Assembly (NCBI GenBank): GCA_902781095.1
Contig: CACZHW010000013.1
Coordinates: 1-64,000 of the forward strand
DNA: 64,000 nt
Direction: 5' to 3'
Source: an uncultured Eubacteriales bacterium
Lineage (GTDB): Bacteria; Bacillota; Clostridia; Christensenellales; Aristaeellaceae
The notes beneath the pieces are model-generated. The model worked only from the letters and a program-made list of their open reading frames with translations, did no database searches and was not told the origin of the DNA. Shown here piece by piece: positions 53,718 to 61,562 of the stretch; the first letter of the stretch is position 1; every line of letters starts with the position of its first letter. Both the position numbers and the translations under genes were made by a program.

Positions 53718-53749
53718 CACAAAGCCGCCCCTTGCGGAGCGGCTTTGTG
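53718..53749 (-). terminator. Terminator of the uronate operon
   Basis: Arms 53718-53728 and 53739-53749 (CACAAAGCCGC/GCGGCTTTGTG) pair perfectly over 11 bp. It lies just after kduD. Confidence 0.7.
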
Positions 53750-53763
53750 AAGGTATACGTTTG

Positions 53764-54567
53764 TCAGGGCTGCTTGCCGATGTAGGCGAGGATGCCGCCG
53801 TCGACGTACAGGATGTGTCCATTGACGAAGTTGGAGGCGTCGCTGGCTAGGAAGACCGCGGGACCCTGCAGGTCCTCCGGCGTGCCCCAGCGGGCGGCCG
53901 GCGTCTTGGCGACGATGAACTGGTCAAACGGATGGCGGCTGCCGTCGGGCTGACGCTCGCGCAGCGGCGCGGTCTGCGGGGTGGCGATGTAGCCGGGTCC
54001 GATGCCGTTGCACTGGATGTTGGCCTCGCCGTACTCGGAGCAGATGTTGCGGGTCAGCATCTTAAGGCCGCCCTTGGCCGCCGCGTAAGCGGAAACCGTC
54101 TCACGGCCCAGTTCGGACATCATGGAGCAGATGTTGATGATCTTGCCGTGGCCCTTCTCGATCATGCCCGGGATGCACGCCTTGGAGACTATGAAGGGGG
54201 CGTTCAGGTCGACGTCGATGACCTTGCGGAAGTCCGCCGCGCTCATCTCCAGCATGGGGATGCGCTTGATGATGCCCGCGTTGTTGACCAGGATATCGAT
54301 GATGCCGACTTCCTCACGCACCTTGGCGACAAAAGCCTGCACCTGCTCCTCGTCCGTCACGTCGCACACGTAGCCGTGCGCCTCGATGCCCAGCTCCTTG
54401 TAAGCTGCCAAGCCCTTGTCCACGAGTTCCTGCTTGATATCGTTGAAGACGATGGTCGCGCCGGCCTTGGCGTACGCCGTGGCGATGGCGAAGCCGATGC
54501 CGTAGGAAGCGCCGGTTACCAGGGCGATCTTGCCTTCCAGACTGAAATTCTTCGCGAATTCGTTCAT
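53764..54567 (-). CDS. kduD: KduD/gluconate 5-dehydrogenase-type SDR
   Basis: 267 residues of the short-chain dehydrogenase fold. TGASYGIG binds NAD(P), and the catalytic SMMSELGRETVSAYAAAK holds Ser, Tyr and Lys. The sequence closely follows enzymes annotated as gluconate 5-dehydrogenase in streptococci, including the TPQTAPLRE and DGGILAYIGKQP end, some of which (DhuD) act on 4-deoxy-hexulosonate intermediates. Here it lies 46 bp after kduI, so reduction of 2,5-diketo-3-deoxygluconate to 2-keto-3-deoxygluconate is the likely job. Last gene of the operon. Confidence 0.85.
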   Translation of the reverse strand: MNEFAKNFSLEGKIALVTGASYGIGFAIATAYAKAGATIVFNDIKQELVDKGLAAYKELGIEAHGYVCDVTDEEQVQAFVAKVREEVGIIDILVNNAGIIKRIPMLEMSAADFRKVIDVDLNAPFIVSKACIPGMIEKGHGKIINICSMMSELGRETVSAYAAAKGGLKMLTRNICSEYGEANIQCNGIGPGYIATPQTAPLRERQPDGSRHPFDQFIVAKTPAARWGTPEDLQGPAVFLASDASNFVNGHILYVDGGILAYIGKQP

Positions 54568-54613
54568 TGGAATCTCCTCCTCATTCTTTCAATCGGGTTA
54601 CGCCTTCATTATA

Positions 54614-55450
54614 TCACCGCAGGTCCATGGGATCAATGTTATCCATGTCATCGAATTCCTGATTCTCGCCGCACATGCCCCAGATGAAGGTGTAGTTGCT
54701 GGTGCCCACGCCGGTGTGGATGGACCAAGACGGGGAGATGACCGCCTGCTCGTTGTGCATGAGGAGGTGGCGCGTCTCCTGCGGCTCACCCATCATGTGG
54801 AAGACGACGTTGTTGTCCTTGAGCTCGAAGTAGAAGTACACTTCCATGCGGCGCTCGTGCGTATGGCAGGGCATGGAGTTCCAGTTGGAGCCCGGGGCCA
54901 GCTGCGTCATACCCATGCACAGCTGGCAGCTCTGCATGACGGCCGGATGGATGTACTGGTTGATCGTCCGCTTGTTGCAGGTTTCCGGCGTGCCCAGGTG
55001 CCGCTTGTTGGCCTTGTCGATGTCGATCTTGACGTTGGGATAGGTCTTGTGCGCCGGGCAGGTGTTGATGTAGAACTTCGCGGGGTTCGCCGGATCCTCG
55101 CTCGCCAGCGAGATTTCCTTCGCGCCCATGCCCACGTACAGGCCGTCGTACTGCTTGAGATCGTAAACAGTGCCGTCCACGGTGATGGTGCCCTTGCCGC
55201 CGATGTTGATGACGCCCATTTCGCGGCGGGCCAGGAAGGTATCGCTGCACAGCTCCTTGGCGCCGGTCAGCTCCACGCTCTTGCTGACGGGCATGACGCC
55301 GCCCGCGATGATGCGGTCAAAATGGGAATAGGTGAAGACGGCCTCGTCCGCCTCAAACACCTTTTCGATCAGGTATTCGCTGCGGAGACGGTCGGTCGTA
55401 TAGTGCTTCGCATCCTGGGACGCGGAAGGCTGGCGTACGGTCAGTTTCAT
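54614..55450 (-). CDS. kduI: 5-keto-4-deoxyuronate isomerase
   Basis: 278 residues, the same length as the Escherichia coli enzyme. It isomerises 5-keto-4-deoxyuronate to 2,5-diketo-3-deoxygluconate. The zinc ligands are all there: [10 protein letters not shown] gives H196, H198 and E203, and [10 protein letters not shown] gives H245, matching the E. coli numbering. The gene lies between the TRAP small permease and kduD in one operon. Confidence 0.97.
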   Translation of the reverse strand: MKLTVRQPSASQDAKHYTTDRLRSEYLIEKVFEADEAVFTYSHFDRIIAGGVMPVSKSVELTGAKELCSDTFLARREMGVINIGGKGTITVDGTVYDLKQYDGLYVGMGAKEISLASEDPANPAKFYINTCPAHKTYPNVKIDIDKANKRHLGTPETCNKRTINQYIHPAVMQSCQLCMGMTQLAPGSNWNSMPCHTHERRMEVYFYFELKDNNVVFHMMGEPQETRHLLMHNEQAVISPSWSIHTGVGTSNYTFIWGMCGENQEFDDMDNIDPMDLR

Positions 55451-55516
55451 TTGAAAAACTCCTCTCCGAAAGGCCTCTGGGCCCTGTTGGTTGGTTGTAT
55501 CAGCATCTTATCGCGA

Positions 55517-56023
55517 TTACGCCGCCTGGTCAATCGGCAGTTTGCCCAAGGCACGCCAGACAGCCTTTACGATATCCCGCACGGTGTAGGCGCACATGAA
55601 GCACGCGCAGATGGGCATGCAGGCGTACGCGTACCCCTTGGGGATGTGCAGCACCGGCATGGTCTGCGGCGCATTGACGGCCAGGCTGAAGCTGTAGACG
55701 AGGAAGTAGAGGTAGAAGACCAGCGCCACGGTGTAGCAGAAGGCCTCCAGCCAGTAGAATCCTCTCTTGTGCCCCAGCTTCTGGTAGAAGAGGTCCACGC
55801 GGAAGTGCGCGGAGTTGCGGCAGAGGATCACCGCGCCGATCATGACCATCCACGCAAACAGGATTTCAACCACTTCCGAATACCAGCTGAGCAGGATAGG
55901 GATGCCCGAAAACCGGATCAATACGTTGATCGCCATGATGATGCCCAGAACGGCCATATCCGCCACGCCGAGGACGGAGAAGACCCTGCCGATGACGGCA
56001 TCCGCTTTTTTCAGCGCTTTCAT
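55517..56023 (-). CDS. dctQ: TRAP transporter small permease
   Basis: 168 residues with four hydrophobic segments. Family hallmarks: SWYSEVVEILFAWMVMIGAVILCRN and HFRVDLFYQ. It forms the membrane pair with DctM and works with the DctP binding protein to import organic anions with Na+ symport. In this operon uronates or unsaturated uronates are the likely cargo. AGGAGG before ATG. Confidence 0.92.
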   Translation of the reverse strand: MKALKKADAVIGRVFSVLGVADMAVLGIIMAINVLIRFSGIPILLSWYSEVVEILFAWMVMIGAVILCRNSAHFRVDLFYQKLGHKRGFYWLEAFCYTVALVFYLYFLVYSFSLAVNAPQTMPVLHIPKGYAYACMPICACFMCAYTVRDIVKAVWRALGKLPIDQAA

Positions 56024-56039
56024 GTCTTTTCCTCCTCTC

Positions 56040-57320
56040 TCAGCCGAACAGCGTCGGCAGGAACATGGACAGCGGCGGCCAGTACGCAGCGATCAGCAGG
56101 ACGATGAAGATGCCGACCAGGTATGGGATGACCGCCTTGGCGAGATCCAGCACCTTGACCTCCGTGATGCTGGCGACCGCGTAGAGGCTCATGCCGACGG
56201 GGGGCGTCAGCAGGCCGATCATGCTGGCCAGGATCATGATGACGCCGAACTGGATGGGATCCATGCCGATGCTGTTGATGATGGGCATGAACACGGGCGT
56301 GGCGATGAGGATGACCGCCGTTCCCTCGATGAAGCAGCCGAGAATCAGCAGCACGAAGATGATGATGAGAATCTGCATGTTCGGGTCGGAGGTCACGGTC
56401 GTGATGCCGTTGATGACCTGATTCGGGATGCGCTGATGGGTGAGGAAGTAGGACAGGAAGTTCGCCACCGCGATGATGAAGAGCGTCTTGGTCGACTGGA
56501 TGAGCGAATCGTGCAGCACGCGCATCACGTCTTTAAAGCCCAGCTCCCTGTAAACCACGGTGCCCAGAAACAGCGCGTAGACGCACGCCACGACAGCCGC
56601 CTCGGTCGGCGTAAAGATGCCGCCCCAGATGCCGCCGATGATGATGACGACGGTCATAAGGGAGGGAATGGCGCGCAAAAACAGCTTGCCGCGCACCTTC
56701 CAAGGCATCTTCGGCTCCACCGGATAGTTGCGGCGCTTGCTCGTCACGTAGACGCTGATGGCCATGGCGACCGCCATGCCGAAGCCGGGCAAAAAGCCCG
56801 CCATGAACAGCCTGCCCACGGACGCGCCGACGATGGAAGCGTAGACGACGAAGGGGATGCTGGGCGGGATGACCGGCCCGATGGTGGAGCTGGCCGCCGT
56901 GATGCCAGCGGAGAACACGCGGTCGAATCCCGCGTCGTCCATGGCCTTCATCTCGATGGCGCCCAGGCCGGCCGCGTCCGCCACGGCCGCGCCGCTCATG
57001 CCGGAGAAGATGACGGAAGAGAGGATGTTGACCTGGCCCAGTCCGCCCGGCCAGTGGCCCACGCAGGCGCGGGCGAAGCCGAAGATTCTGTCCGTGATGC
57101 CGCCGGTGTTCATCAGGTTTCCGGCAAGGATGAAGAAGGGGATGGCCAGCATGGTGAGGCCGGTCGCGCCGACGTAAATGCGCTGCGGCATGACCGAAAG
57201 GAAGTTGCTGAGCCCCAGCGAAGAGAAAATCCCGATCGAGGTGATGCCCATGCTCGCGGCGATCGGCACGCCCAGCAGCATCAGCCCGATCAGCAGTACG
57301 CAGGTAATGAGTGCGATCAT
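56040..57320 (-). CDS. dctM: TRAP transporter large permease
   Basis: 426 residues with about 12 hydrophobic segments. GxxM..IPFFILAGNLMNTGG, SGSA-like FSGMSGAAVADAAGLG and FTPTEAAVVA are strong family marks. It carries the substrate path of the DctPQM system. It begins 137 bp after dctP, a gap with a hairpin, and ends 16 bp before dctQ. Confidence 0.95.
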   Translation of the reverse strand: MIALITCVLLIGLMLLGVPIAASMGITSIGIFSSLGLSNFLSVMPQRIYVGATGLTMLAIPFFILAGNLMNTGGITDRIFGFARACVGHWPGGLGQVNILSSVIFSGMSGAAVADAAGLGAIEMKAMDDAGFDRVFSAGITAASSTIGPVIPPSIPFVVYASIVGASVGRLFMAGFLPGFGMAVAMAISVYVTSKRRNYPVEPKMPWKVRGKLFLRAIPSLMTVVIIIGGIWGGIFTPTEAAVVACVYALFLGTVVYRELGFKDVMRVLHDSLIQSTKTLFIIAVANFLSYFLTHQRIPNQVINGITTVTSDPNMQILIIIFVLLILGCFIEGTAVILIATPVFMPIINSIGMDPIQFGVIMILASMIGLLTPPVGMSLYAVASITEVKVLDLAKAVIPYLVGIFIVLLIAAYWPPLSMFLPTLFG

Positions 57321-57408
57321 CGTTTTTCCTCCTTGGAAAGGTCCGGGGACTGCCTTTCAACCGCCGGGATCAACTGTCCTCGGCTTTCTGTTTTCCATGG
57401 ATAGAAAG

Positions 57409-57435
57409 ATTGCGGCAAGCTGAGCCTGCCGCAAT
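57409..57435 (-). promoter_or_regulatory. Intercistronic hairpin between dctP and dctM
   Basis: Arms 57409-57417 and 57427-57435 (ATTGCGGCA/TGCCGCAAT) pair perfectly over 9 bp within a 137-bp gap. Downstream on the minus strand comes TCTTTCTATCC. It could let most transcripts stop after the binding protein, or protect the dctP message. Confidence 0.55.
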
Positions 57436-57457
57436 GTGTTAAACCTGTATTGTCGGA

Positions 57458-58456
57458 TTACTCGCGGCACTCGTCCACCATCTTGCGGAAGGTTTCGATA
57501 TACTCTTCACCCTTCTCGCCGATGTAGTTCGCGATTGCGGCGTAGGAAGAATCCATCTTCTCGGCGAAAGCGGCCTTGTCGGGACGGGTCACGATCATGC
57601 CGTTTTCCTCCAGCAGGCGGATGTACTCTTCATCGCTGCTCTTGATGGTTTCGCGCATCGCCAGGGCGGCGTTGCGGCTCTCCTCGGTGATGATCTGCTG
57701 ATACTCGGGAGAGAGGCTGTCCCAGACCTTCTTGGAGATGACGAGGTTCATGGAGTTGTACACGTGGTTGGTGAGGGCGAGGTACTTCTGCGCTTCATAG
57801 TACTTGTTGAAGTAGATGACGCTCAGCGGGTTCTCCTGGCCGTCGACCACGCCCTGCTTGAGGGAGAGGTACAGCTCGTTGAAGGCGATGGGCTGGACGT
57901 TCGCGCCGAGGGCTTCCATGCAGCTCTGCAGCTGGATTTCGCCCGGGGTGCGGATCTTGAGGCCGACCACGTCGTCAGGGGAGTTGATCTCGCGCTTGGA
58001 GTTGGTCAGGTTACGGAAGCCGTAATCCCAGCTGCCGATAAACACGAGGCCCTGCTCCAGCAGCTCGTCCTTGGTCCACTCATAGAAGGGGCCGTCCAGT
58101 ACGCGGTACGCGTGATCGTAATCGTCAAAGATGAACGGCAGCATGACCGTGGCGAACTTCTTGGAGTACTTGTCCAGAGAACCCTGGGTGCCCAGCGTCA
58201 TGTCGACGACGCCCTGGATGTTCTGCTCCAGCATCTCATCCGGCGCGCCCAGCTCGTTGTTGGGATAGACTTCGATGGTGATGTCGCCGTTGGTGCGCTC
58301 TTTCACGGCATCCGCGAACTGCTGAGCGGCGATTCCGCCCGGATGATCCACGGCGGCGTAATGCGCAAGGCGCATCGTGATCTTCTCGGCGCTGGCCGTA
58401 ACAGCCACGGCGGCCGTCATCACTGCTGCAGCAGCGACGAACCAAAGTTTCTTCAT
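57458..58456 (-). CDS. dctP: TRAP transporter substrate-binding protein
   Basis: 332 residues of the DctP/SiaP family. Signal peptide ends VTASA-EK. The carboxylate-binding arginine region LKIRTPGEIQLQSCMEALGANVQPIAFNELYLSLKQGVVDGQENP is characteristic, as is MTLGTQGSLDKY. It captures the organic acid outside the membrane for DctQM. Uronate or unsaturated uronate is the likely ligand because the operon also holds kduI and kduD. AAGGAGG precedes the ATG. Confidence 0.93.
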   Translation of the reverse strand: MKKLWFVAAAAVMTAAVAVTASAEKITMRLAHYAAVDHPGGIAAQQFADAVKERTNGDITIEVYPNNELGAPDEMLEQNIQGVVDMTLGTQGSLDKYSKKFATVMLPFIFDDYDHAYRVLDGPFYEWTKDELLEQGLVFIGSWDYGFRNLTNSKREINSPDDVVGLKIRTPGEIQLQSCMEALGANVQPIAFNELYLSLKQGVVDGQENPLSVIYFNKYYEAQKYLALTNHVYNSMNLVISKKVWDSLSPEYQQIITEESRNAALAMRETIKSSDEEYIRLLEENGMIVTRPDKAAFAEKMDSSYAAIANYIGEKGEEYIETFRKMVDECRE

Positions 58457-58502
58457 ACGGTACTTCCTCCTTTTTTATTTCACCGGTCTTGCAGCCGGCA
58501 AA

Positions 58503-58994
58503 TTACTTTTTCTCGTTCGCCTTCAGGATGGCTTCAACGACGCCCTTGAACCAGACGGGCGTGGTGGTTTCGACCTTGTTGGCCGGGTAGTGGCCGTTCT
58601 CGTCGGGCATGGTGCCGTAGCGCTTCATGCGGTCCACGTGGCCGCCTTCGTCATAGCGGGGCGGGGAGAAGATGTCGATACCCTTGAAGCCGGTCTTCGT
58701 AAAGCCGCCGTGCTCCACTCCGCCGGGATGCACGCAGATGTCGCCCGCTTCCATGTGCACTTCCTGGCCGTCGATGATGTGCTCCTCGCTGCCTTCCATG
58801 ATGATGAGGATCTGCTCCGCGTCATGCTTGTGCAGGGGGAAGGTCGCTCCCGGAGGATTCTGGATGAAGCTGATCTGGATATTGTCGCCCAGGATGAACT
58901 GCGTTACGATGCCCTCCTCCTCGACGAGGGGCGTAAAGGGAAGATCGTTAATCTTGTATACATACTGTTTGGTTGCCTTTTTTGCTTCGGCCAT
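58503..58994 (-). CDS. KdgF-like cupin (unsaturated uronate linearisation)
   Basis: A 163-residue cupin. Motif 1 GATFPLHKHDAEQILIIMEG gives the two His and the acidic residue, and motif 2 DICVHPGGVEHGG gives the last His. The following FKGIDIFSPPRYDE resembles the VIDVFSPPREDY of KdgF, which opens 4,5-unsaturated uronates to 5-keto-4-deoxyuronate for KduI. That would complete the path from unsaturated monomer to KDG with the genes downstream. The symbol is withheld because of limited similarity. First gene of the operon; ATG 58994 with GGAGG. Confidence 0.7.
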   Translation of the reverse strand: MAEAKKATKQYVYKINDLPFTPLVEEEGIVTQFILGDNIQISFIQNPPGATFPLHKHDAEQILIIMEGSEEHIIDGQEVHMEAGDICVHPGGVEHGGFTKTGFKGIDIFSPPRYDEGGHVDRMKRYGTMPDENGHYPANKVETTTPVWFKGVVEAILKANEKK

Positions 58995-59085
58995 GGGTCG
59001 TTTCCTCCTTTTTTCCTGTATAACAGCAAAAAATAGTCTAAAATACATGAATCAAGCTCTTTGATTTCATATATTTTGTGTTTTG

Positions 59086-59114
59086 AGTATAGCGATTTTC
59101 TTTTTTGATGTCAA
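59086..59114 (-). promoter_or_regulatory. Promoter of the uronate operon
   Basis: On the minus strand: TTGACA (59109-59114), 17-bp spacer, TATACT (59086-59091), near consensus. It lies about 90 bp before the cupin start, so the leader is AT-rich and unusually long. Confidence 0.8.
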
Positions 59115-59119
59115 TAAGA

Positions 59120-59151
59120 TTTTCAAGAATTTGTATACAAATTCTTGAAAA
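59120..59151. promoter_or_regulatory. 32-bp perfect palindrome, likely GntR operator
   Basis: A perfect inverted repeat centred on TTGTATACAA. Its core fits FadR-type GntR operators. It sits just upstream of the uronate operon -35 and overlaps the gntR -35, so one regulator could control both directions. Confidence 0.8.
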
Positions 59152-59172
59152 AAAGTAAAAAAGGTGTAGAAT
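59145..59172 (+). promoter_or_regulatory. Probable gntR promoter
   Basis: TTGAAA (59145-59150), 16-bp spacer, TAGAAT (59167-59172). The -35 lies inside the palindrome, which would allow autorepression. Confidence 0.55.
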
Positions 59173-59221
59173 GGACAATGTACTGAAAAACATACAAATT
59201 CATCTGTACAGGAGAAATCCC

Positions 59222-59986
59222 ATGTCCATGGAAGCAAACCATAAGACCGACACGCTCGCCCAGTATACGGCGGAGGACGTCTATCAGATCCTCCGCGGTG
59301 AAATCATCTCTCTTCGTCTTCTGCCCGGCTCCGTCATCACGGAGATGGCCGTTTCCAGCCGCTTCGGCCTCAGCCGCACGCCGATCCGCAGCGTATTCGC
59401 CAAGCTCTCCCAGGAAGGCCTGCTCGACCTGCAGGGCCGCAAAGGGACTTTCGTCAGCCTCATCAACCTTGAGATGGCCGAGCAGACGCTGTTTCTGCGC
59501 ACCCAGGTGGAATACGGCGTCATGCGCTATATCTGCCTGCATCCCGATGCCATCCTCTTTTCAAACCTGAAAAAGAACCTCGACCTGCAGCAGCAGTTTG
59601 CGGACGGCCTGCTGCCCGCGGACGACTTTTACCGCGTCGACTCCGAGTTTCACGGCATGTGCATGGAAAGCGCGGGCAAGCTCCGCCTGTGGCAGATCAT
59701 CCAGGGGATGGACGTGCATTACGCGCGCTACCGCCGGCTTGACTACTCCACCTCCGGCAGGACCAACACCTTCTCCACCCTGCACCAGCAGCACGAGGAA
59801 CTGCTGGAACTGATGAAGAGCCGGCAGATCGGGCCTCTTTACCGTTCCATCACGGAGCACCTCTACAGCGGCATGCTGCGCATCGGCTCCGACCTCTTCC
59901 AAAATTACAATGCTTACTTCTCCCCATCCTCCCGTTCCATTCACGATATCCTGCGCGACTTCAAAATCCAGATCAACGATTCCTGA
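59222..59986 (+). CDS. GntR-family transcriptional regulator (FadR type)
   Basis: 254 residues. The N-terminal winged helix (about 15-75) reads DVYQILRGEIISLRLLPGSVITEMAVSSRFGLSRTPIR, typical of FadR-type GntR proteins. The rest is an all-helical FCD-like effector domain with conserved His residues (VDSEFHGMCMESAG, STLHQQHEELLEL) that may bind a metal-chelated sugar acid. It sits divergent from the uronate operon across the 32-bp palindrome and is the obvious controller. ATG 59222 chosen with AGGAG; an earlier ATG at 59171 lies within the control region. Confidence 0.88.
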   Translation: MSMEANHKTDTLAQYTAEDVYQILRGEIISLRLLPGSVITEMAVSSRFGLSRTPIRSVFAKLSQEGLLDLQGRKGTFVSLINLEMAEQTLFLRTQVEYGVMRYICLHPDAILFSNLKKNLDLQQQFADGLLPADDFYRVDSEFHGMCMESAGKLRLWQIIQGMDVHYARYRRLDYSTSGRTNTFSTLHQQHEELLELMKSRQIGPLYRSITEHLYSGMLRIGSDLFQNYNAYFSPSSRSIHDILRDFKIQINDS

Positions 59987-60001
59987 CAGGAAACAGAAAA
60001 A

Positions 60002-60050
60002 AAAACGATACCCGCCTTCCGGACCTTTGCCGGTTGGCGGGTATCGTTTT
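60002..60050. terminator. Strong bidirectional terminator
   Basis: Arms 60002-60016 and 60036-60050 (AAAACGATACCCGCC/GGCGGGTATCGTTTT) pair over 15 bp between gntR and the convergent dipeptidase gene. Confidence 0.9.
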
Positions 60051-60066
60051 ATCGCTCTGTCTTTCT

Positions 60067-61545
60067 TTATGCGTCCGAACGGGCAAAGGCGTTCTTCATG
60101 CCGAAGCTCGCCTCCAGCAGCACGCCCGAGAGCAGTTCATCCGTCTTTTTGCGGGTCAGCGCGGCGATGTCCGCGTTGGCCTTTTCACACACGGCTTTCT
60201 CATCCGCTCCGCCCGCCGCAACTTCTTTTTCGGCCCGCAGAATGATGGCGCGCGCCTCGGACTGCAGCGCCAGCTGATAGCGCTCAATCTGATTGGCGCA
60301 CTTACCGAAGTGTGGATCCGCGAGCGCCGCGATCATGCGGTTCGCCCAGTAGAAGCTCTCGGTCGACGGGAGATCCCCCGTGTTTTCAAAGTAGAAGGGC
60401 GCGCCGTCCACCTGTGAAAAGAGGGGCACGAGCGCGTTGTACACGTTGGAACCGAAGGCGATCCACTCCAGCGCGCGCGTCGCTTCCGGGTAGTCCGGCC
60501 GGATCTGGACGACGGAGAGAAAGTTGTTCCGGTTGACGCCGATCGGCCGCAGGGACCCGCGCAGGCTGCTGTCGCCGTGGCGCCCGTAGGGATCGTAGGG
60601 CGTGCCCTGAAAGTGACCGGAGAGCGCGTACTTGACGTCCTCCGGCGTGATCTTCGCCTCCGGTACGCGGCACCAGGGGATATCGTCCGAATCCGGCCGG
60701 TAGTCCGCGTCCACGCCGTCCCACGTATTGGTACGGGGATTGAAGAAGCGCTCGATCCACCAGGCGCGCGGCGTATTGTATACGTGATCGGCGTCGCTGT
60801 GGCTGCCGAAGGCCAGCCGCGGGTTGAACGGCCCTTCCTGCGTGAGGTCCAGATGATTTTCCGCGATGAACGTCCTGAGATCATCGGAGCACAGATGCTC
60901 TTTCTGCTCTCCGAACGCGTCATCAAGGTCAAAGGCGTCGATGCCCAGCTGGTTGGGCATCACCACGTAGCACTCGTCCGGCACGCGCCGCGCGATCCAG
61001 TGGTGGCCGCCGATGGTCTCCAGCCACCAGATTTCGTCCGCGTCCTGGAAGGCGATGCCGTTCATCTCATAAGTGCCGTACTGCGAAAGCAGCGCACCCA
61101 GACGGAGAACACCTTCCCTGGCGCTGCCTATATACGGCAGCACGAGGGTCACCATGTCCTCTTCTCCGATGCCGCCCGGAACCTCTGCCTTGTCCCCTTC
61201 GGCCGGAATCAGCCGGACCATTGGATCGGCAGCGAGCACGCGCTCGTTGCTGGTCAGCGTCTCCGTCGCCGTCATGGAGACGTTCGCGCTGTTGACGCCG
61301 GCCGCGCCCCAGATGCCCTCCTTCGGATTGGCATTGGGCATCGCCGTGTAGCGCATGGGGTTCTCCGGCAGCGGGATTTCGACGTGGGAAATTACGGAGC
61401 GGTAGACCTTCGGCTGCTGCTCCGGATGAACCACCGTCATCTTTTTCGCGGTAAATCCGGTGGAACCGGAATCCTCATTCCGGGCAGTCATCGTAGATCC
61501 GTCATAGCTGGCCTTTTTACCCACCAGCAGCGTCGTACAGGGCAT
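60067..61545 (-). CDS. C69-family dipeptidase
   Basis: 492 residues of the Ntn-hydrolase peptidase family C69 (PepD-like). The N-terminus MPCTTLLVGKKASYDGS carries Cys3, expected to become the catalytic N-terminal nucleophile after processing, and TARNEDSGS follows as in the family. DEIWWLETIGGHHWIARRVPDE is a further hallmark. No signal peptide. It cleaves small dipeptides. Start ATG has AAGGAAGG upstream. It stands alone, ending convergently with gntR. Confidence 0.92.
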   Translation of the reverse strand: MPCTTLLVGKKASYDGSTMTARNEDSGSTGFTAKKMTVVHPEQQPKVYRSVISHVEIPLPENPMRYTAMPNANPKEGIWGAAGVNSANVSMTATETLTSNERVLAADPMVRLIPAEGDKAEVPGGIGEEDMVTLVLPYIGSAREGVLRLGALLSQYGTYEMNGIAFQDADEIWWLETIGGHHWIARRVPDECYVVMPNQLGIDAFDLDDAFGEQKEHLCSDDLRTFIAENHLDLTQEGPFNPRLAFGSHSDADHVYNTPRAWWIERFFNPRTNTWDGVDADYRPDSDDIPWCRVPEAKITPEDVKYALSGHFQGTPYDPYGRHGDSSLRGSLRPIGVNRNNFLSVVQIRPDYPEATRALEWIAFGSNVYNALVPLFSQVDGAPFYFENTGDLPSTESFYWANRMIAALADPHFGKCANQIERYQLALQSEARAIILRAEKEVAAGGADEKAVCEKANADIAALTRKKTDELLSGVLLEASFGMKNAFARSDA

Positions 61546-61562
61546 AAGCGATCCTTCCTTTC

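Noticed and set aside
58940-58970. TTGTATACA inside the cupin gene as a second GntR operator
   Set aside because: It is coding sequence (YVYKIN) and has no extended symmetry, unlike the 32-bp palindrome upstream.
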